Of a stretch of DNA of 64,000 nucleotides, positions 19,491 through 31,425 are shown one piece after another (position 1 is the first letter of the stretch; each line of letters begins with the position of its first letter). Origin of the DNA: Gnetum montanum (taxonomy: Eukaryota; Streptophyta; Gnetopsida; Gnetales; Gnetaceae); contig MNCI01036663.1 in NCBI GenBank assembly GCA_015680685.1, positions 1-64,000 of the forward strand, given 5' to 3'. The notes beneath the pieces are model-generated. The model ran no database searches, was not told the DNA's origin, and saw only the letters and a program-made list of their open reading frames with translations. The position numbers were made by a program, and so were the translations under genes.

Positions 19491-22195
19491 GTTGAAGTGT
19501 GGATGTTGAGAACATCCAACATGTGAAGAAAATATTCAAATTGAAGAGCTTCAAGAGGTTTCATTAAGAGATCAGTAGGTTGTGCAATGAAAACATGAGC
19601 TATTTGAACCATTCTAGATTTGATTTTTTCATGAACATTAAAAAAATCAATCTCAATATAACTAATTCATTTGTGGAAGATTGTATTAGCAGTGACATGT
19701 AGAGTAGCCTTGTTGTCAAAAAATAAAGTTGTTGATTGAGGATAAGATACTTGTAGATCCTTTAAAAATTAAAAGGTTGAGCAAGTTCATAGCAAGTGCT
19801 TACCATGGCACGATATTCTACTTCAGCAAAGAAAAAAGAGATAGTGAATTGTTTCTTTAATTTCCATGAAAGTGGAGAAGTTCCAAGATAGTTACAATAC
19901 CCAGTAAAAGATCTATAGGTATTAGTGAAGCTAGCCTAATCAAAACACAATATGCATGTACTTGAGGAAGACCTAAGGAAGAAAGTAAAATTCATTAACG
20001 TAGTGCTTTCTTTAGATATCTAAGAATTGTATGAGATACATTAAGATGAGGATATTGAGGCTATCCAAGAATTGACTTAAGGTATGAACTAAATATGTAA
20101 TTTCAAGATAAGTGATAGTGAGGTAGATGAGACATTGAATAAGGCAACAATATAATGATGAATCTTCCAATAGAGATCCATCATTTCTATTAAACATCAA
20201 ATTTTTCTCCATTGGAAATGAAGAAGGACATGAACGAAGAAAAATTGTATCTTCAAGAATATCTAAAGCATATTTTCTTTGTAAATGATGAATACCCATA
20301 CTAGAGTGAGAAATTTCAATACCAATGAAATATTTGAGTGGCCTTGAATATTTGGCTTGAAATTGGCTATGAAGGAACCTCTTGAGAGTTGCAATGGATG
20401 AAAGATTATTTCCAAAAATTATAATATCATATACATAAACTAAAACTACTATAAAGAAAGTGCCTACTATGCATGTGAAGAGAGAATGATCAACCTTTGA
20501 TTGTGTGTAGCAAGCATCAATGAGAGCAAAAGATAGTTTTTGAAACCATTGTCTTAAAGCTTTCTTAATCCCATATAGAGATTTATTGAGGGTGCAAACA
20601 TGTGTTTCTTCTTAAGTACCAAAAAGAACAGGAAGAACCATATAAACCTCTTCTTTAAGATCTCCATCAAGAAATGCATTATTAACATCCAATTGATGAA
20701 GGTGCCCATTTTGAATGGTTTCAACTACCAAAATACATCCAATTATATCAATTTTAGCAATAGGTACAAAAGTTTCTTGAAAATCCAAACCTTTGTTCCG
20801 AGTGTATCCTTTAGCTACAAGATGAGCCTTGTAGCACTCAATGATTACATCAAGTTTGTATTTGATCTTGGACATCCACTTATAACCAATGATCATTTTA
20901 TGATGAGGTAAAGAAAGAAGTGTCCAAGTATTAGTGGAATCCAATGTACAACTCTCTGCTTCCATTGCCTCTTGTCCTTTTGAATCCTTGATTACATGAG
21001 AAAAAGTCGTTGGCATTGTATGTATCCTTTTTGAGAGTATGGATAACTAAAAAAATACATTTTTAAGCTCATGGATCAAATTTTAATCTTTTATCAGGAA
21101 GTATAATAGCATAGCATAGACATTCAAAAACTCTAAGATGACTATAGGAAGATTTATAATTGTAAAGAACATCATGAGGTATTTGATTAGATAGAATTGG
21201 TATGAGGGTTCATTTAACAAGATAGGAATTAGTGAGACTACAGTCCCCTAAAAAATGTAAAGGCTTAGTATCTTGAAACCTTAAATCTCAAGAAACATTT
21301 AGAAGGCGTTGATTTTTTTTGTCAACTACACCATTTTGTTGCAAGCTAGTAACACAACTACGTTAATGAATGATGCATTTTTCTTGATAAAAGGAATGCA
21401 TAGTAAACTCAATACCATTAACACCTCAAATTTTTTATATTTTGTGACTAAATTGTATTTAAAATTATGTGCAAAATTATTTCAATAGAAATTAGTTTTA
21501 GTTTTCTATCATATAAGAAACACCAAATTACATCTAGTAAAATCATGAACTATAGTCAAGAAGTACAATGCACTAGTGAGAAAAATTCTTTTGTAGGGAC
21601 CCCATATGTCATAATGAATTGTTGAAAACCTGTAGGGATTGAAATAGAACTTGAAGAAATTTGTAATCAAGTTGTTTAGCAATTTGAAAAATACCATAAT
21701 GTGATGGATGAGAAATAGAAATTTCATATGTATTTTTTGCTAATAAGTGCAAGAAAGTACTAGATAAGTATTCCAATAACTTATGCCATAAATCATATGA
21801 CAAAAAATAGATACAAAATGAAATAGAACAGATATTTATGAAATTTATTTGAAACCATGGAAGAAGGATGAAGAATATATAGGCCATTGATTTCTTTAAC
21901 CACTTCAATTATCTTCCTCAAGGCTTGATCCTATATAATACGATAATCAAAGAAGAATGCTACTTTGCAATTCATATGGAAAACTAGTTTACTAATAGAT
22001 ATTAGATTGAATTTGAAGGAAGGAACATTGAGAACATCCGTTAAAACTATTGCATCTAATATATTCATAAGTTTAATATGTAGAACATGTGTAATAGTAC
22101 GATCAGGTAGTTTTACAAAAGTATCTACTTTGGATGTAACATGAGAAAAAGATAAAATGAGTAAACCATATGATCAATTGCTATAGTATCAAGGA
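19490..22195 (-). pseudogene. Copia C protease-integrase-RT-RNase H (minus strand)
   Basis: Reading down from 22195: protease with DHMVYSF and VPSFKFNLISISKLV (about 22170-21985); a shortened integrase region (21910-21500, LWHKLLEYLSS near 21790); then RT from 21016, with NTWTLLSLPHHKMIIGYKW and LDVNNAFLDGDLKEEVYM. RT is open from 21016 to 20012 except for one TAA at 20614-20612. The catalytic motif, at about 20430, reads YVYD: the first Asp of YVDD is Tyr, so the enzyme is dead. The next part, SQRKY-like then LIYLTITYLEITYLVHTLSQF, is well kept; RNase H (19990-19500) needs frameshifts and shows [19 protein letters not shown] and FFDNKATLHV. Gag and 5' LTR are absent; the trace ends against an unrelated LTR at about 22200. 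Confidence 0.92.
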
Positions 22196-22207
22196 TCTAT
22201 GATGTTA

Positions 22208-22960
22208 AATTAATGACTAAGGCTAGTGATTAGCAATTGGGTATCCCAATGCTCTATCAAACAAGTTACAATTGCACACGTGCAACTAGATTATAATTTG
22301 TGGATGGACAATGTAAGTACGCTAGAAGTTGATAATTGGTTCATGATCGTTGTCTTCCCACTTTGAGTTAGTAAAGTGGGAATATATGGTTTAAATCTAA
22401 GGCATATGATATCATGATGTTGTTGGCTCATGTTGCACCAAAGTTCAAACATAGTAAAAGTGGAAATAAAATCTAATTCTAAGTGATGATAGAAATGTAG
22501 TTCTATTCTATCCCATGGAAATGAGTAGTTGTTCCTCGCTTACCATGCATGTCTTGGGCTCATGTAATGGTCATTAGGTTACCAAGTGTTACACTACTAG
22601 GAAAATCGAGTAATAATACTACTAGGATCACTAAATGATTACACTTATATGCATGAAACTAGTCATACTCATTCTACCTTAATAATGAAGATGGATAATT
22701 AAAGTGCTTGAAAAATATAAAGAACTATACTAAAGTAATAATATTAAAGAAATGAAATTTAAACTGAATAAAAATATTAGCTAAGAAAAATATAGAAATT
22801 AAGTGGATGCTATAATGGTGGAAAATAATCTTGATCTTTATTACCATTCATGAACTATGCCCAAGTAAAGTCCACCATGATCTTTATTACTATTCATGAA
22901 CTATGTCCAAGTAAAATCCACTTGAATAAAGATTCCATTTAACTATTCAACACTACACTA
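22208..22960 (-). repeat. Tat-like LTR in inverted orientation
   Basis: The reverse complement of this stretch aligns with the G2 5' LTR (23100-23696) over most of its length. Examples are ATAGCATCCACTT plus the ATAAAGATCAAGATTA phrase at 22845-22800, and CTTCCCACTTTGAGTTAG at 22353-22370 against the LTR phrase CTAGTGTAAGTGGGAAG. It is therefore a diverged minus-strand copy of the same LTR, meeting the G2 LTR start to start. It carries a 46-bp tandem duplication. Confidence 0.7.
22832..22923. repeat. 46-bp tandem duplication inside the inverted LTR
   Basis: TGATCTTTATTACCATTCAT at 22832 and TGATCTTTATTACTATTCAT at 22878 start two units that differ at only a few positions, mostly transitions. 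The duplication is absent from the other LTR copies. Confidence 0.8.
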
Positions 22961-22984
22961 TGGGAATTCCATATAGTCTTTCAC

Positions 22985-23696
22985 TCAAAGTAGTAGTACC
23001 AAATAGTTTTAGTTTTCAATTTCTTCTCTTAGAGTTTGTTATTCTTAGTGCATGTCGACAGTGTGATGTTTGTAATTGTATGACATGTTTGTTTGAGTGT
23101 GATGTACTTGGACACATTACATGACTGGCAATAAAGATCAAGATTACTTCCCTCATTGTAGCATCCACTTAGATTATTATTAATTTTAATTATTAATTAT
23201 TTACTACTTTCTTTAGTTAAATTTTTTCATTTATAATTATTTATTATTCCTATTCTTAAGTGCAATACATACATCTTAACCATGAGCATTCAAGTCGTAA
23301 TCTAGAAGTGTATCATTTGGCACAACCAATGACATACACTTGGCAATCCTATAAGCATTCTCATGAAGTTCAAGACATGTATGAATAGTTAAGAGTAGAT
23401 ACTCAACCCCAGAGGCTAGTTAGATTTTAACTTTCTATTGTCGATTAGTTTAAATTAATTTATTTCTTTAATGTTCTTAGGAGTAGCATAGAATCAAGAA
23501 CAACATCATACGCCTTACTTTGGACTAAATCATATGTGACATAGCTACCACTAGTGTAAGTGGGAAGACAGTGAACTATGATCAAAGCATAACAATTTAG
23601 ATGCCACAACTAGTCTCAGCCATGGAATTCGACTAGATTGTGCATGAACGCTTATGATTCATATGGTTGGATCTAGGGGTATCTCACTAGTCATCA
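22985..23696 (+). repeat. Gypsy G2 5' LTR, lacking its first part
   Basis: From ATAGTTTTAGTTTTCAATTT (23004) on, the sequence aligns with the 3' LTR at 28405-29107. The end TCATCA is at 23696. The first 180-200 bases present in the 3' LTR (motif array, TATA box) are missing here, replaced by the inverted LTR copy, so this LTR could no longer start transcription. Confidence 0.82.
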
Positions 23697-23697
23697 T

Positions 23698-23714
23698 TAG
23701 CATCATTGCCAAGG
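23698..23714 (+). other. G2 primer binding site, decayed Tat/Athila type
   Basis: TAGCATCATTGCCAAGG, one base after the LTR end, aligns without gaps to TGGCGCCGTTGCCGGGG, the primer site of Tat/Athila gypsy elements. All six differences are G-to-A or C-to-T. This identifies the lineage of the element and supports the LTR end. Confidence 0.7.
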
Positions 23715-23789
23715 CTGGTGCTAGTTATGTAGATTAGTTATATTATACATGATCACTATAAAAGGTATTAATGATATATCTTTAAAAAA

Positions 23790-26250
23790 CTCTTAGCTCA
23801 CACATACCATAAATCAATAACAATGTCTCTCTCACATGGAAGTGACTATGTGCTATATAGCAAACACATTCATTGGAGAAATAATGAGATATAAAATAAA
23901 GAAGATTGGAGTGATGAACCTTATGCAATAGTTTCTTATGATCATGATCACCCTGATGACATTCAAAGACTACATTCATCTAAGGTAAAAAATCTTGGAG
24001 GAGATGATATAGGTCCTAGACTAGGGGAGGCCTCAAGCCCTAAGACCTACTTGAAACCTAGAAATGATAAATCAAGGGACCCTAAGGAACATCATAGAAG
24101 CCATGGAAATCCTTCTAGTTCCTCGTCTTCCTCTTCCCCCTTAACTTCTAGTTCTGATGAAGATGAATATAGGTATAGAGATAAGGTTCCACTAAAGGGT
24201 TGAACTAAAAATAGAAATCAAACCCATAGGAAAAGTCAAAGACGTCACCATGAACAAGGAAATTTCCCTCAGAACTTGTTTGATGACAATGAATCCTTGT
24301 TGGCCACTAAGAGCCTAATGCATATCACAGAGGCTATTAAGATATCTCACAGGCATCACAAAAAGAGTCATCTACATAATCTTGACATGAAAAATATTCC
24401 TAAATTTACAAGAGGCTATGATTTAGATCCACAATAGCATTTACAAGCCTTCCATGATGCCTATGCTTACTATAACATTGAAAGTGGATGGAAAAATCTT
24501 AAGCTCTTTCCTAGAATACTAATTAATAGAGCCAAAGTGTGGTATAGATTGTTGAGAAAAAATTCAATTTGACAATGGTTGAGAATGTTGGAACTATTCA
24601 ATGAAAAATACCAAACCTACACAAGAGTGTTCAAATTGAGGAGACAAATCCAAGAGTGAAAACAAAAATAACATGAACCGTTAGAAATAGCCTTAGATAG
24701 ATATTATTCTTTACTGAATAGATGCCCAAGCCATGGTTTCTTTGAGGAAAGACAACTTTTCCACATCATATATGGACTTCATAATAAAACAAGAGAAACC
24801 CTTGGGATATATGCCCCAAGGCAATTATACAAGCTCCAAGCCCATCAGGTCCAAGAATTAATAGAGCATGTGGAAAAAGAAGAAAGAGAGATATGTAAAT
24901 GAGGGAATGTTAAGAAATATCAATGGGACCCAACTCTTTAATAGAAGGAGGTCCAAATCTATGGTAAGGAGAATAAAACGAATCCTGATAAGGTGATCCC
25001 ACAACAAACCTTGCCGATACAAGAGTCTATTGATGAATTAGAAGCAAAGTTTAATAGGATGTTCAAATGGATATATGAAAATGTTACAACTCTCATTGAG
25101 ATATTCAAGAAGAGGATCATGAAAAATAAGCTAGGTGATCACAATAAACAAAGAATACAGAACCTTGAAAAAAATAAGAACACATTTTGGCATAAAGGAA
25201 ACATGGCTAAATAAAGTGAGGATATAGATGAAGATAATGGATATGATAGCTACATATATGATCATCTGAAGGGCCATTGCCCAATCTTGTTACATCTATA
25301 GGTGTATTGGGTAGGTTCATTAAATATGAAGTTTGTGCAAAAGCACATGCCTAGGAGCTTTCCTCTTCCACAAGGTAATTATAAATAGTCCCACAATCGA
25401 TTGTACCATCCTAGGGAGACTTATTACTAGCCTTAACATAGTCATCAACCAGAGTGGAAACAACCATAGTCATGGGGAAGGCTACCATCAAATCAGCCCT
25501 ATCCTTCCTACCCACTAAAACTGCACAAATACTATGTTCAATATCCTATTTCTTCAACTAGTTCTACATCCTCTACTTCTAATTGTCACTACCACTCTCC
25601 AAAGGACCATCAATTCATGACATCCCTCGAAGGATCACCACCTTATGCCTTTACCATCCATCCTACCCTTGATATTCTCATAATTCATCTTATTATATGC
25701 CACCATCAAGGACACAGGAAGGTTTTGCACCACAATATTAACAAAAAAATGTCCCTTTTGCTACACATGTGCATAGACATGCCAACACTAGTGTGTCTCA
25801 ACCACAACATAGGAAACACCCCTTCTAGAGGAAAGCCTATAAGTTGAAGAAAACCACACATGGACCCACCACATCCTTCTAGCTAGCACAATGCCAATCT
25901 AGTGCATCACCTTCCTTTTCACCACCACCATCCTCTAAGCCTACACAAGGGCCACCATTCATTAGTACTCCAATTCCAAATCCAACCAATGAATCTACAA
26001 GTTTGGGGAGGCAAACAAATCCATGAATACCATATCATGATCAAGGATGAAATCATGAGCCAATGATCCATAATGTTCACACACCTCATACCTTGAGCCA
26101 CCATACATTTAACAACCAAGTGTGTGATTGACAATTTTTCTACCCATCCCATGCACCACCAACAAATACCAAATGGCTAGGCCATGAATCATTACCAAAG
26201 TTTCATACATGCATGGATATAAATTATCCATTTATTAATCTTTTTCATGG
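23790..26250 (+). pseudogene. Gypsy G2 gag
   Basis: A long capsid protein with relatively few stops. The N-terminal part has a Ser-rich stretch and acidic tail (near 24110-24180). The capsid domain at 24380-24900 shows NIPKFTRGYDLDP, HLQAFHDAYAYYNIESGW, LFPRILINRAKVWYR, LFNEKYQTYTRVFKLRRQIQ and LNRCPSHGFFEERQLFHIIYGL, which are hallmark phrases of gypsy gag. A helical region with Glu and Lys (24990-25210) and a Pro/His/Ser-rich tail to about 26250 follow. In-frame stops at about 24435, 24571 and 24658 again sit at Gln- or Trp-type positions. Protease and pol should come next but are absent: the noncoding G block starts at once. Start codon not determinable. G2 therefore looks like a non-autonomous or deletion derivative. 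Confidence 0.85.
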
Positions 26251-28189
26251 ATAAATGTTTACTCATGGTGATCACCCATCATTCTAGTCTTCAAGATTCT
26301 TAAGTGTTTTTCATCTTCTTGTTTTACAACTTTTACACATTCTTTATTTTACATCTTCTTGTTTTCATGTTATTAATCTTTTCTAATTTTTGTTTTACAC
26401 CATCATTAGTACATTTTCTATTTCTTGAATATTTTACACCTTCTTTTATATTTTCTTTTATTTTGGTATGATTTTCTAACTTTTTGTTAATAAGTGCTAA
26501 GTACAGTGGTAATGCATTGATTAATGGTGGTATGTACTATTTTTGTTATTTGATTGTTGGTGTCTGGTTTCTGACTTTGAATTTCATTATGGATGATTAG
26601 GATATGGTTTCTTTTTCATGAAATAAGTAGTAAGTCCATAGCATCCACCCATCCACAAACTCTATGGTTTCGCTTATTATGGAAATGTGTACTCCCTTTT
26701 TCATTAATACAACTTTAACAAATTTGTAACTTTGGTAGTTTCTAGAATTGGAAATGATTCAAAGGTTTGAATAGGGTGTGGCTTCAAAGGTATTTGGTAT
26801 TCTTTATGCCTTTCTATTTGCCTGGGTGCATGTGTGTTTTCATTGATTTCTTACTGTTTTATGTCGACTAATAAAATGAAGCTAAATAAGTATTTTCATG
26901 GTGTGGTTTCCATTTCAAAAAATAAAGAAAAAAAAATAAAAATAGTGATGGGAATTCCAAGCATACCCCTTAGACAAAATAAAAAAGCTACAAGCATTGG
27001 TTATTGGACTAAAAAGACATGTAACCATGCCTACATATTCCTTATAACTAAGGCTTTTCCTCACTTCCTACTTCTCTTTTCTTCTCTAATAAGGAATGGT
27101 GGATGTTTTGTGAGAGCACTCTTGTGTCTCAAGAAATGGTGTGGTCTTAGAATGTTGATGTGAAGTCACTAAACATGGTTGGTTTTGGTCTGGACTAAGG
27201 ATGGATCCGATCAAGTCATTTAACCACACAATCCATAAGGGACATCATGTGACCTTAATTAGGAAGTCCATTTTACTTTCTCTCATCCATCTATGCTTTC
27301 CATGTCTCACCTCACTACCGATTTCATGTTCTTGATTCGATGTCTTTGTTTGATGTGTCCAAATTCTTAGTTAGTTTCTTCTAGGCTTTTGTACTTAACC
27401 TTCTATAACCATTATCCACAAAGCCCCACAGACTATTTGGTTTGAAGTTATGCAAGGGCATAAAAGGCCTATGCCTACTTTGAAGAGGATCCACTTGCAC
27501 ATCTTTTGGGTGGGTTAGTTAAGTTCTTTACCCATAGACACTCTTACAATCAATTCCTTTTGTTTACACCATCAATGACATCTAGTTATGCACATCTTCA
27601 TAACATTTTTCAGTGACCTTTCCTTTTTATTGTTGCAAATTATTACACCATTTTCAAATATTTCCTTGTGTCAAACTTTTTCAACTTTAATGGACTGATT
27701 ATCTATTTTACCTTATTTGTCACCCTTCTTATTAATACTCCTAAAGGAATCAATCTACCACAATCACAACTTAGCCAAGTGTAACCATCAAAGAGACAAG
27801 GTACTTAATAGCCATGTGTTACACATTACATCCTAATTCATGATTTTGTTGTGATTGATATGGAAAGCATGGACTAGAAGTGGAACTATTTTCACCAAGG
27901 ATGATGCAACAACACCTTGTGACAAGGATCGTTCATGATTGTTGGATCTTCTATCTCTCTCTTCAGTGTCCAAGATGTTTTGGATGTCAATTTTTTTTCC
28001 AAGGTGTTCACTTCTCTTATCATGAACACCCAATTTTTTAAATCTTTTAACTCCATATACTTGGGCACTTAGCATCTATCTATTCCACTTAAGTCAGTTT
28101 GTATGTCAATCAATATTCCCATACCTACCCAATTTCTTTTAAAGAACTTGTTCCTCATTTTGTTTAACTAATGGATGAGTTTTCATTTA
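26251..28189 (+). repeat. G-family 3' noncoding block, copy 2
   Basis: Same block as 17180-18440 and 39390-40740, here in its natural place between gag and the PPT/3' LTR of G2. It shows the CATCCACCCATCCACAAAC phrase at 26641 and the AGGGTGTGGCTTCAAAG stretch near 26775. The part 27540-28189 has no counterpart in the other copies and no recognised content. Confidence 0.78.
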
Positions 28190-29107
28190 GTTGTGGGGGT
28201 ATTATGAGTCATGATTTTCCTAACCTTGACATGAGAGCCTTTTTATCGAAGCCTTATATCAAAGCCTTGTTATCAGTGCCCCAATGTCGGAGCCAAGATG
28301 TGACATCAAATATCCAATGTCACAAGATATAATCTGGCCTATAAATATAGTGCTTAGGCTCACAATTTTCTTATAGTTTTTTATTTAGAGTAGTAATAGT
28401 AGATAGTTTTAGTTTTCAATTTCTTCTCTTCGAGTTTGTTATTCCTAGTGCATGTTCCCAGTGTGATATTTGTAATTGTATAGCACCTTTGTTTGAGTGT
28501 GACATACTTGGATACATTACATGACTAGAAATAAAGATTAAGATTACCTCCATCATTGCAACATCCACTTAGATTATTGTTGCTTTTAATTATTAATTAT
28601 TTACTACTCTATTTATTTAAATGTTTCTATTTATTGTTATTTATAATTATTCTTCTTAAGTAGAATGCATACATCTTAACCATGAGAATTCAAGTGTAGA
28701 TACTTGGTGATTTATAAGTGTATCATTTGGCACAACTAGTGACATACACTTGGTAATCCTAAAAGTAGTCTCATGAAGTCCAAGATGTGTATAGACAATT
28801 AAGAGTAGATATTCATCACTTGTAAGCCAATTAGGGTTTTACTTTCTATTGTCCATGAGTTTAAATTAAGTTATCTCTTTACCATTCTCAAGAGTAACAT
28901 AGAATTAGGAACAACATCATATGCGTCACTTTGAACTAAACCATACATGGCACAGATATCGCTAGTCCAAGTGGGAAGATAGTGAACTATGATCAAAGCA
29001 TAATGATCTAGATGCCAAAAATAGTCCCATCCACGAAATTCAACTAGATTGTGCATGAATGCTTATGTTTCATATGGTTAGGCGTAGGGGTACCTCATTG
29101 TTCATCA
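28190..29107 (+). repeat. G2 polypurine tract and complete 3' LTR
   Basis: TTGTGGGGGTATTA (28190-28203) is the PPT; the LTR runs from TGAGTCATG at 28205 to TTCATCA at 29107 (about 903 bp). U3 holds a 14-bp array (28228-28294), an inverted repeat (28299-28324) and a TATA box CTATAAATA at 28340-28348. From 28405 on it aligns with the 5' LTR. Right after its end the pol trace of G3 begins. Confidence 0.85.
28228..28348 (+). promoter_or_regulatory. G2 U3 promoter: 14-bp array, inverted repeat and TATA box
   Basis: Five imperfect units of the type TATCGAAGCC end at 28239, 28253, 28266, 28280 and 28294, a 13-14 base period. The unit contains a CpG that is kept in two copies and lost in others. It is followed by the perfect inverted repeat TGTGACAT (28299-28306) and ATGTCACA (28317-28324), then CTATAAATA at 28340. 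The order array, palindrome, TATA is that of a compact promoter; the binding proteins are unknown. Confidence 0.6.
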
Positions 29108-31425
29108 TTATGTAATCAACCAAGAGATTTCCTTATCCCCAAGCTGATTATTGATTGTAGTTTCACAAGCAATAGTATTATCCAAGTGGAGCAATTCTAT
29201 CATTCATGTAGATATTTGTAAAGAAAACTTCTCAATTATCATGGAAAGGAATTGGCTACAATGCCAAACTAGGGATCATAAATCTCTCCTTGGAAATCTC
29301 CAAGGAATATGAAACTGGAAAGATCAAGAAGAAGAGAGGGTTTCATGCATCACTTATAGTGACATAGGGTACAATTGTATGCAAAAAATATGATCTGTAA
29401 AGAGTACATCTATCATAACATGAAAAAATTATGATGAAATAATTGATGTCCAAAGATTCATATATGCAGCAACCATAAAATAAGAGGGTATCTAGTGGTT
29501 GATAATTGATGATGATGCTAGTTCAAGAATGTGCATGGAACTAGCTAAAATCCTCTCAAGTGCTTGTGTTAATAATATGAATGAAATGGAGTAAATTCAA
29601 AACCAACTCTTCAAAATAGAATATAGGGAAGATGCAAAAATAGATTAGGAAGAGTTGTAAATCCCTCATATTTCTAGACAAGAACCCTTGGAATTCAAAT
29701 CTTTTTCAATAACTTTGGAATATGTATTTAATAATAATGAAAAATTGATAATTACCAATGTCAATCTCAGTGAGGAGAAAAAGGAAAAGCTACTAAAGAT
29801 AGTAAAAAAATGGTTAATAGGATTTTCTTGTCTATATGATGAATTGACATGAATAGATCCATGCATATGCTAGCATCAAGTCTACATAGACTCAACTACT
29901 AAATCCAAGTGGTAGTTGTAAAAAGGTTTGAATCCAAAATTAAAGCAAGTTGTTCAAAATTAAGTTGAAAAACATCTCAAAGAAGGATTCATCTATCCAA
30001 TGGAATATTGTTAGTGGGTAAGCCCACTCATTATTACACTAAAGAAAGAATAATAATGGAGAATCTATATAAACTTTAGGCTAATGAACATGGCTACATT
30101 TAAAGATGATTTTTTGTTACCATTTATAGACCAAGTGTTGGATACAATTGTAGGGCATAAGTATTAGAGCTTTATGGATGGGTATAGTGGGTATAATCAA
30201 ATACAAATTACTCTAAAAGACTAGTTCAAAACAACTTTCACAAGTTCTTGGAGAACTTTCACATACAAGAAGATGCTCTTGGGCCTTTGTAATACTCCTA
30301 CAACTTTCCAATACCTAGTTCTAAGCATTTTTCAATAGCAAATTGGTAGTGGTATGGATTCATTGATGACTTCACCTATGACATTGATTTTGAACAAGCA
30401 TTGAATTGTCTTAAGTAGGTACTAAAATAGTGTGTAGAGATAAACTTTTGGCTTCGATGGGAAAATATCCACTCGATGGTTCATGATGACATTATTTTGG
30501 GACATAGAAGTTTAGGAAAAGAAATTTAGATGGACCTTGAAAATATATGTATCATGCAAGGAATAACTAGAAATCTCAAACTAGAAAATATGTAAGATCA
30601 TTTACTTCGCTATGCTGGTTATTATAGGCATTTTATTGAAAATTTTCTAAAATTTCCAAGTCACTAATAGAGCTTAGAAAGAAGGATGTAGTCTTTGAGT
30701 GGACCAAGGAATGTGAATAGGCATTCCAACACTTAAAATAGAAGCTCATAAAAAAATCTATTCTACATGTTCCTAATTGGTCTAGAAATTTTCACATCAT
30801 GACAAATTCATCCAACTATGCATTAGGAGTTCTATTGACATAAATAGATGCTAAAAAACACTCATATTATATCCACTATATTAGTATGAGAATTATGGGT
30901 GTATAACTCAACTAAATTACCATGGAAAAGGAACTCATGGTAGTGGTGTATTCTTTAGAAAACTTAGGCACTATGTACTTGAATACCCAATTTTTTTGCA
31001 CATTGATTACAATGTAATCTACTTTTTAATAAACAAGCTAATAGTAAACCCTCATGCTATATGATGGTTGATGATCTTATAGGATTTTTATCATACAATG
31101 GTGAATAGAAAAGGGATTGTGTGTATAGTTGTAGATCATTTGTCTTGGTAAATATGGAATACCAAGAATGATGAAGATCCCTTATCTAATCAATTCTCAA
31201 ATAAACATCTTGTTACTAAGGTAACTGATCTCCATGCACCATTGGTTACAAATTTATATGATGAACCCCTCTTATACCTACTCACACATGAGACTTCTAC
31301 TAAATGGGATAATAAAATGAAACAAAAATTTCTCCACTAAGTCAAATATTACATAAACATAGGGGACTATCTCTACAAGGTTTGTGCTAATGACTTGGTA
31401 TAATCATATGCACCTAATGCATATT
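29108..31425 (+). pseudogene. Gypsy G3 pol, first part (protease, RT, RNase H)
   Basis: A protease-like WLIIDDDASSRMCMELAK lies near 29500-29550. RT starts near 29860 with KSKW and KGLNPKLKQVVQN, then GFIYP, NFRLMN, and DDFLLPFIDQVLDTIVGHKY, SFMDGYSGYNQIQITLKD, and FTYKKMLLGLCNTPTTFQY (29935-30330). The catalytic YxDD motif reads FIDD near 30359. The connection domain has HLLRYAGYYRHFIENF (30600-30650). RNase H at 30750-31060 shows MTNSSNYALGVLLT and MEKELMVVVYSLE. The sequence YINIGDYLYKVCANDLV marks the entry to integrase, where the trace is cut at 31425 by the Sire-like element. Stops are frequent. The second part lies at 38233-39330. Its LTR and gag are not adjacent: G2 sits immediately upstream. 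Confidence 0.92.

Noticed and set aside
25919-26152. Trp-rich minus-strand frame of 77 codons
   Set aside because: Shadow of the Pro/His-rich C-terminal part of G2 gag on the plus strand.
27833-28075. 80-codon minus-strand open frame with protein-like composition
   Set aside because: It lies in the noncoding 3' block of G2, opposite to the element, and has no match within the window.
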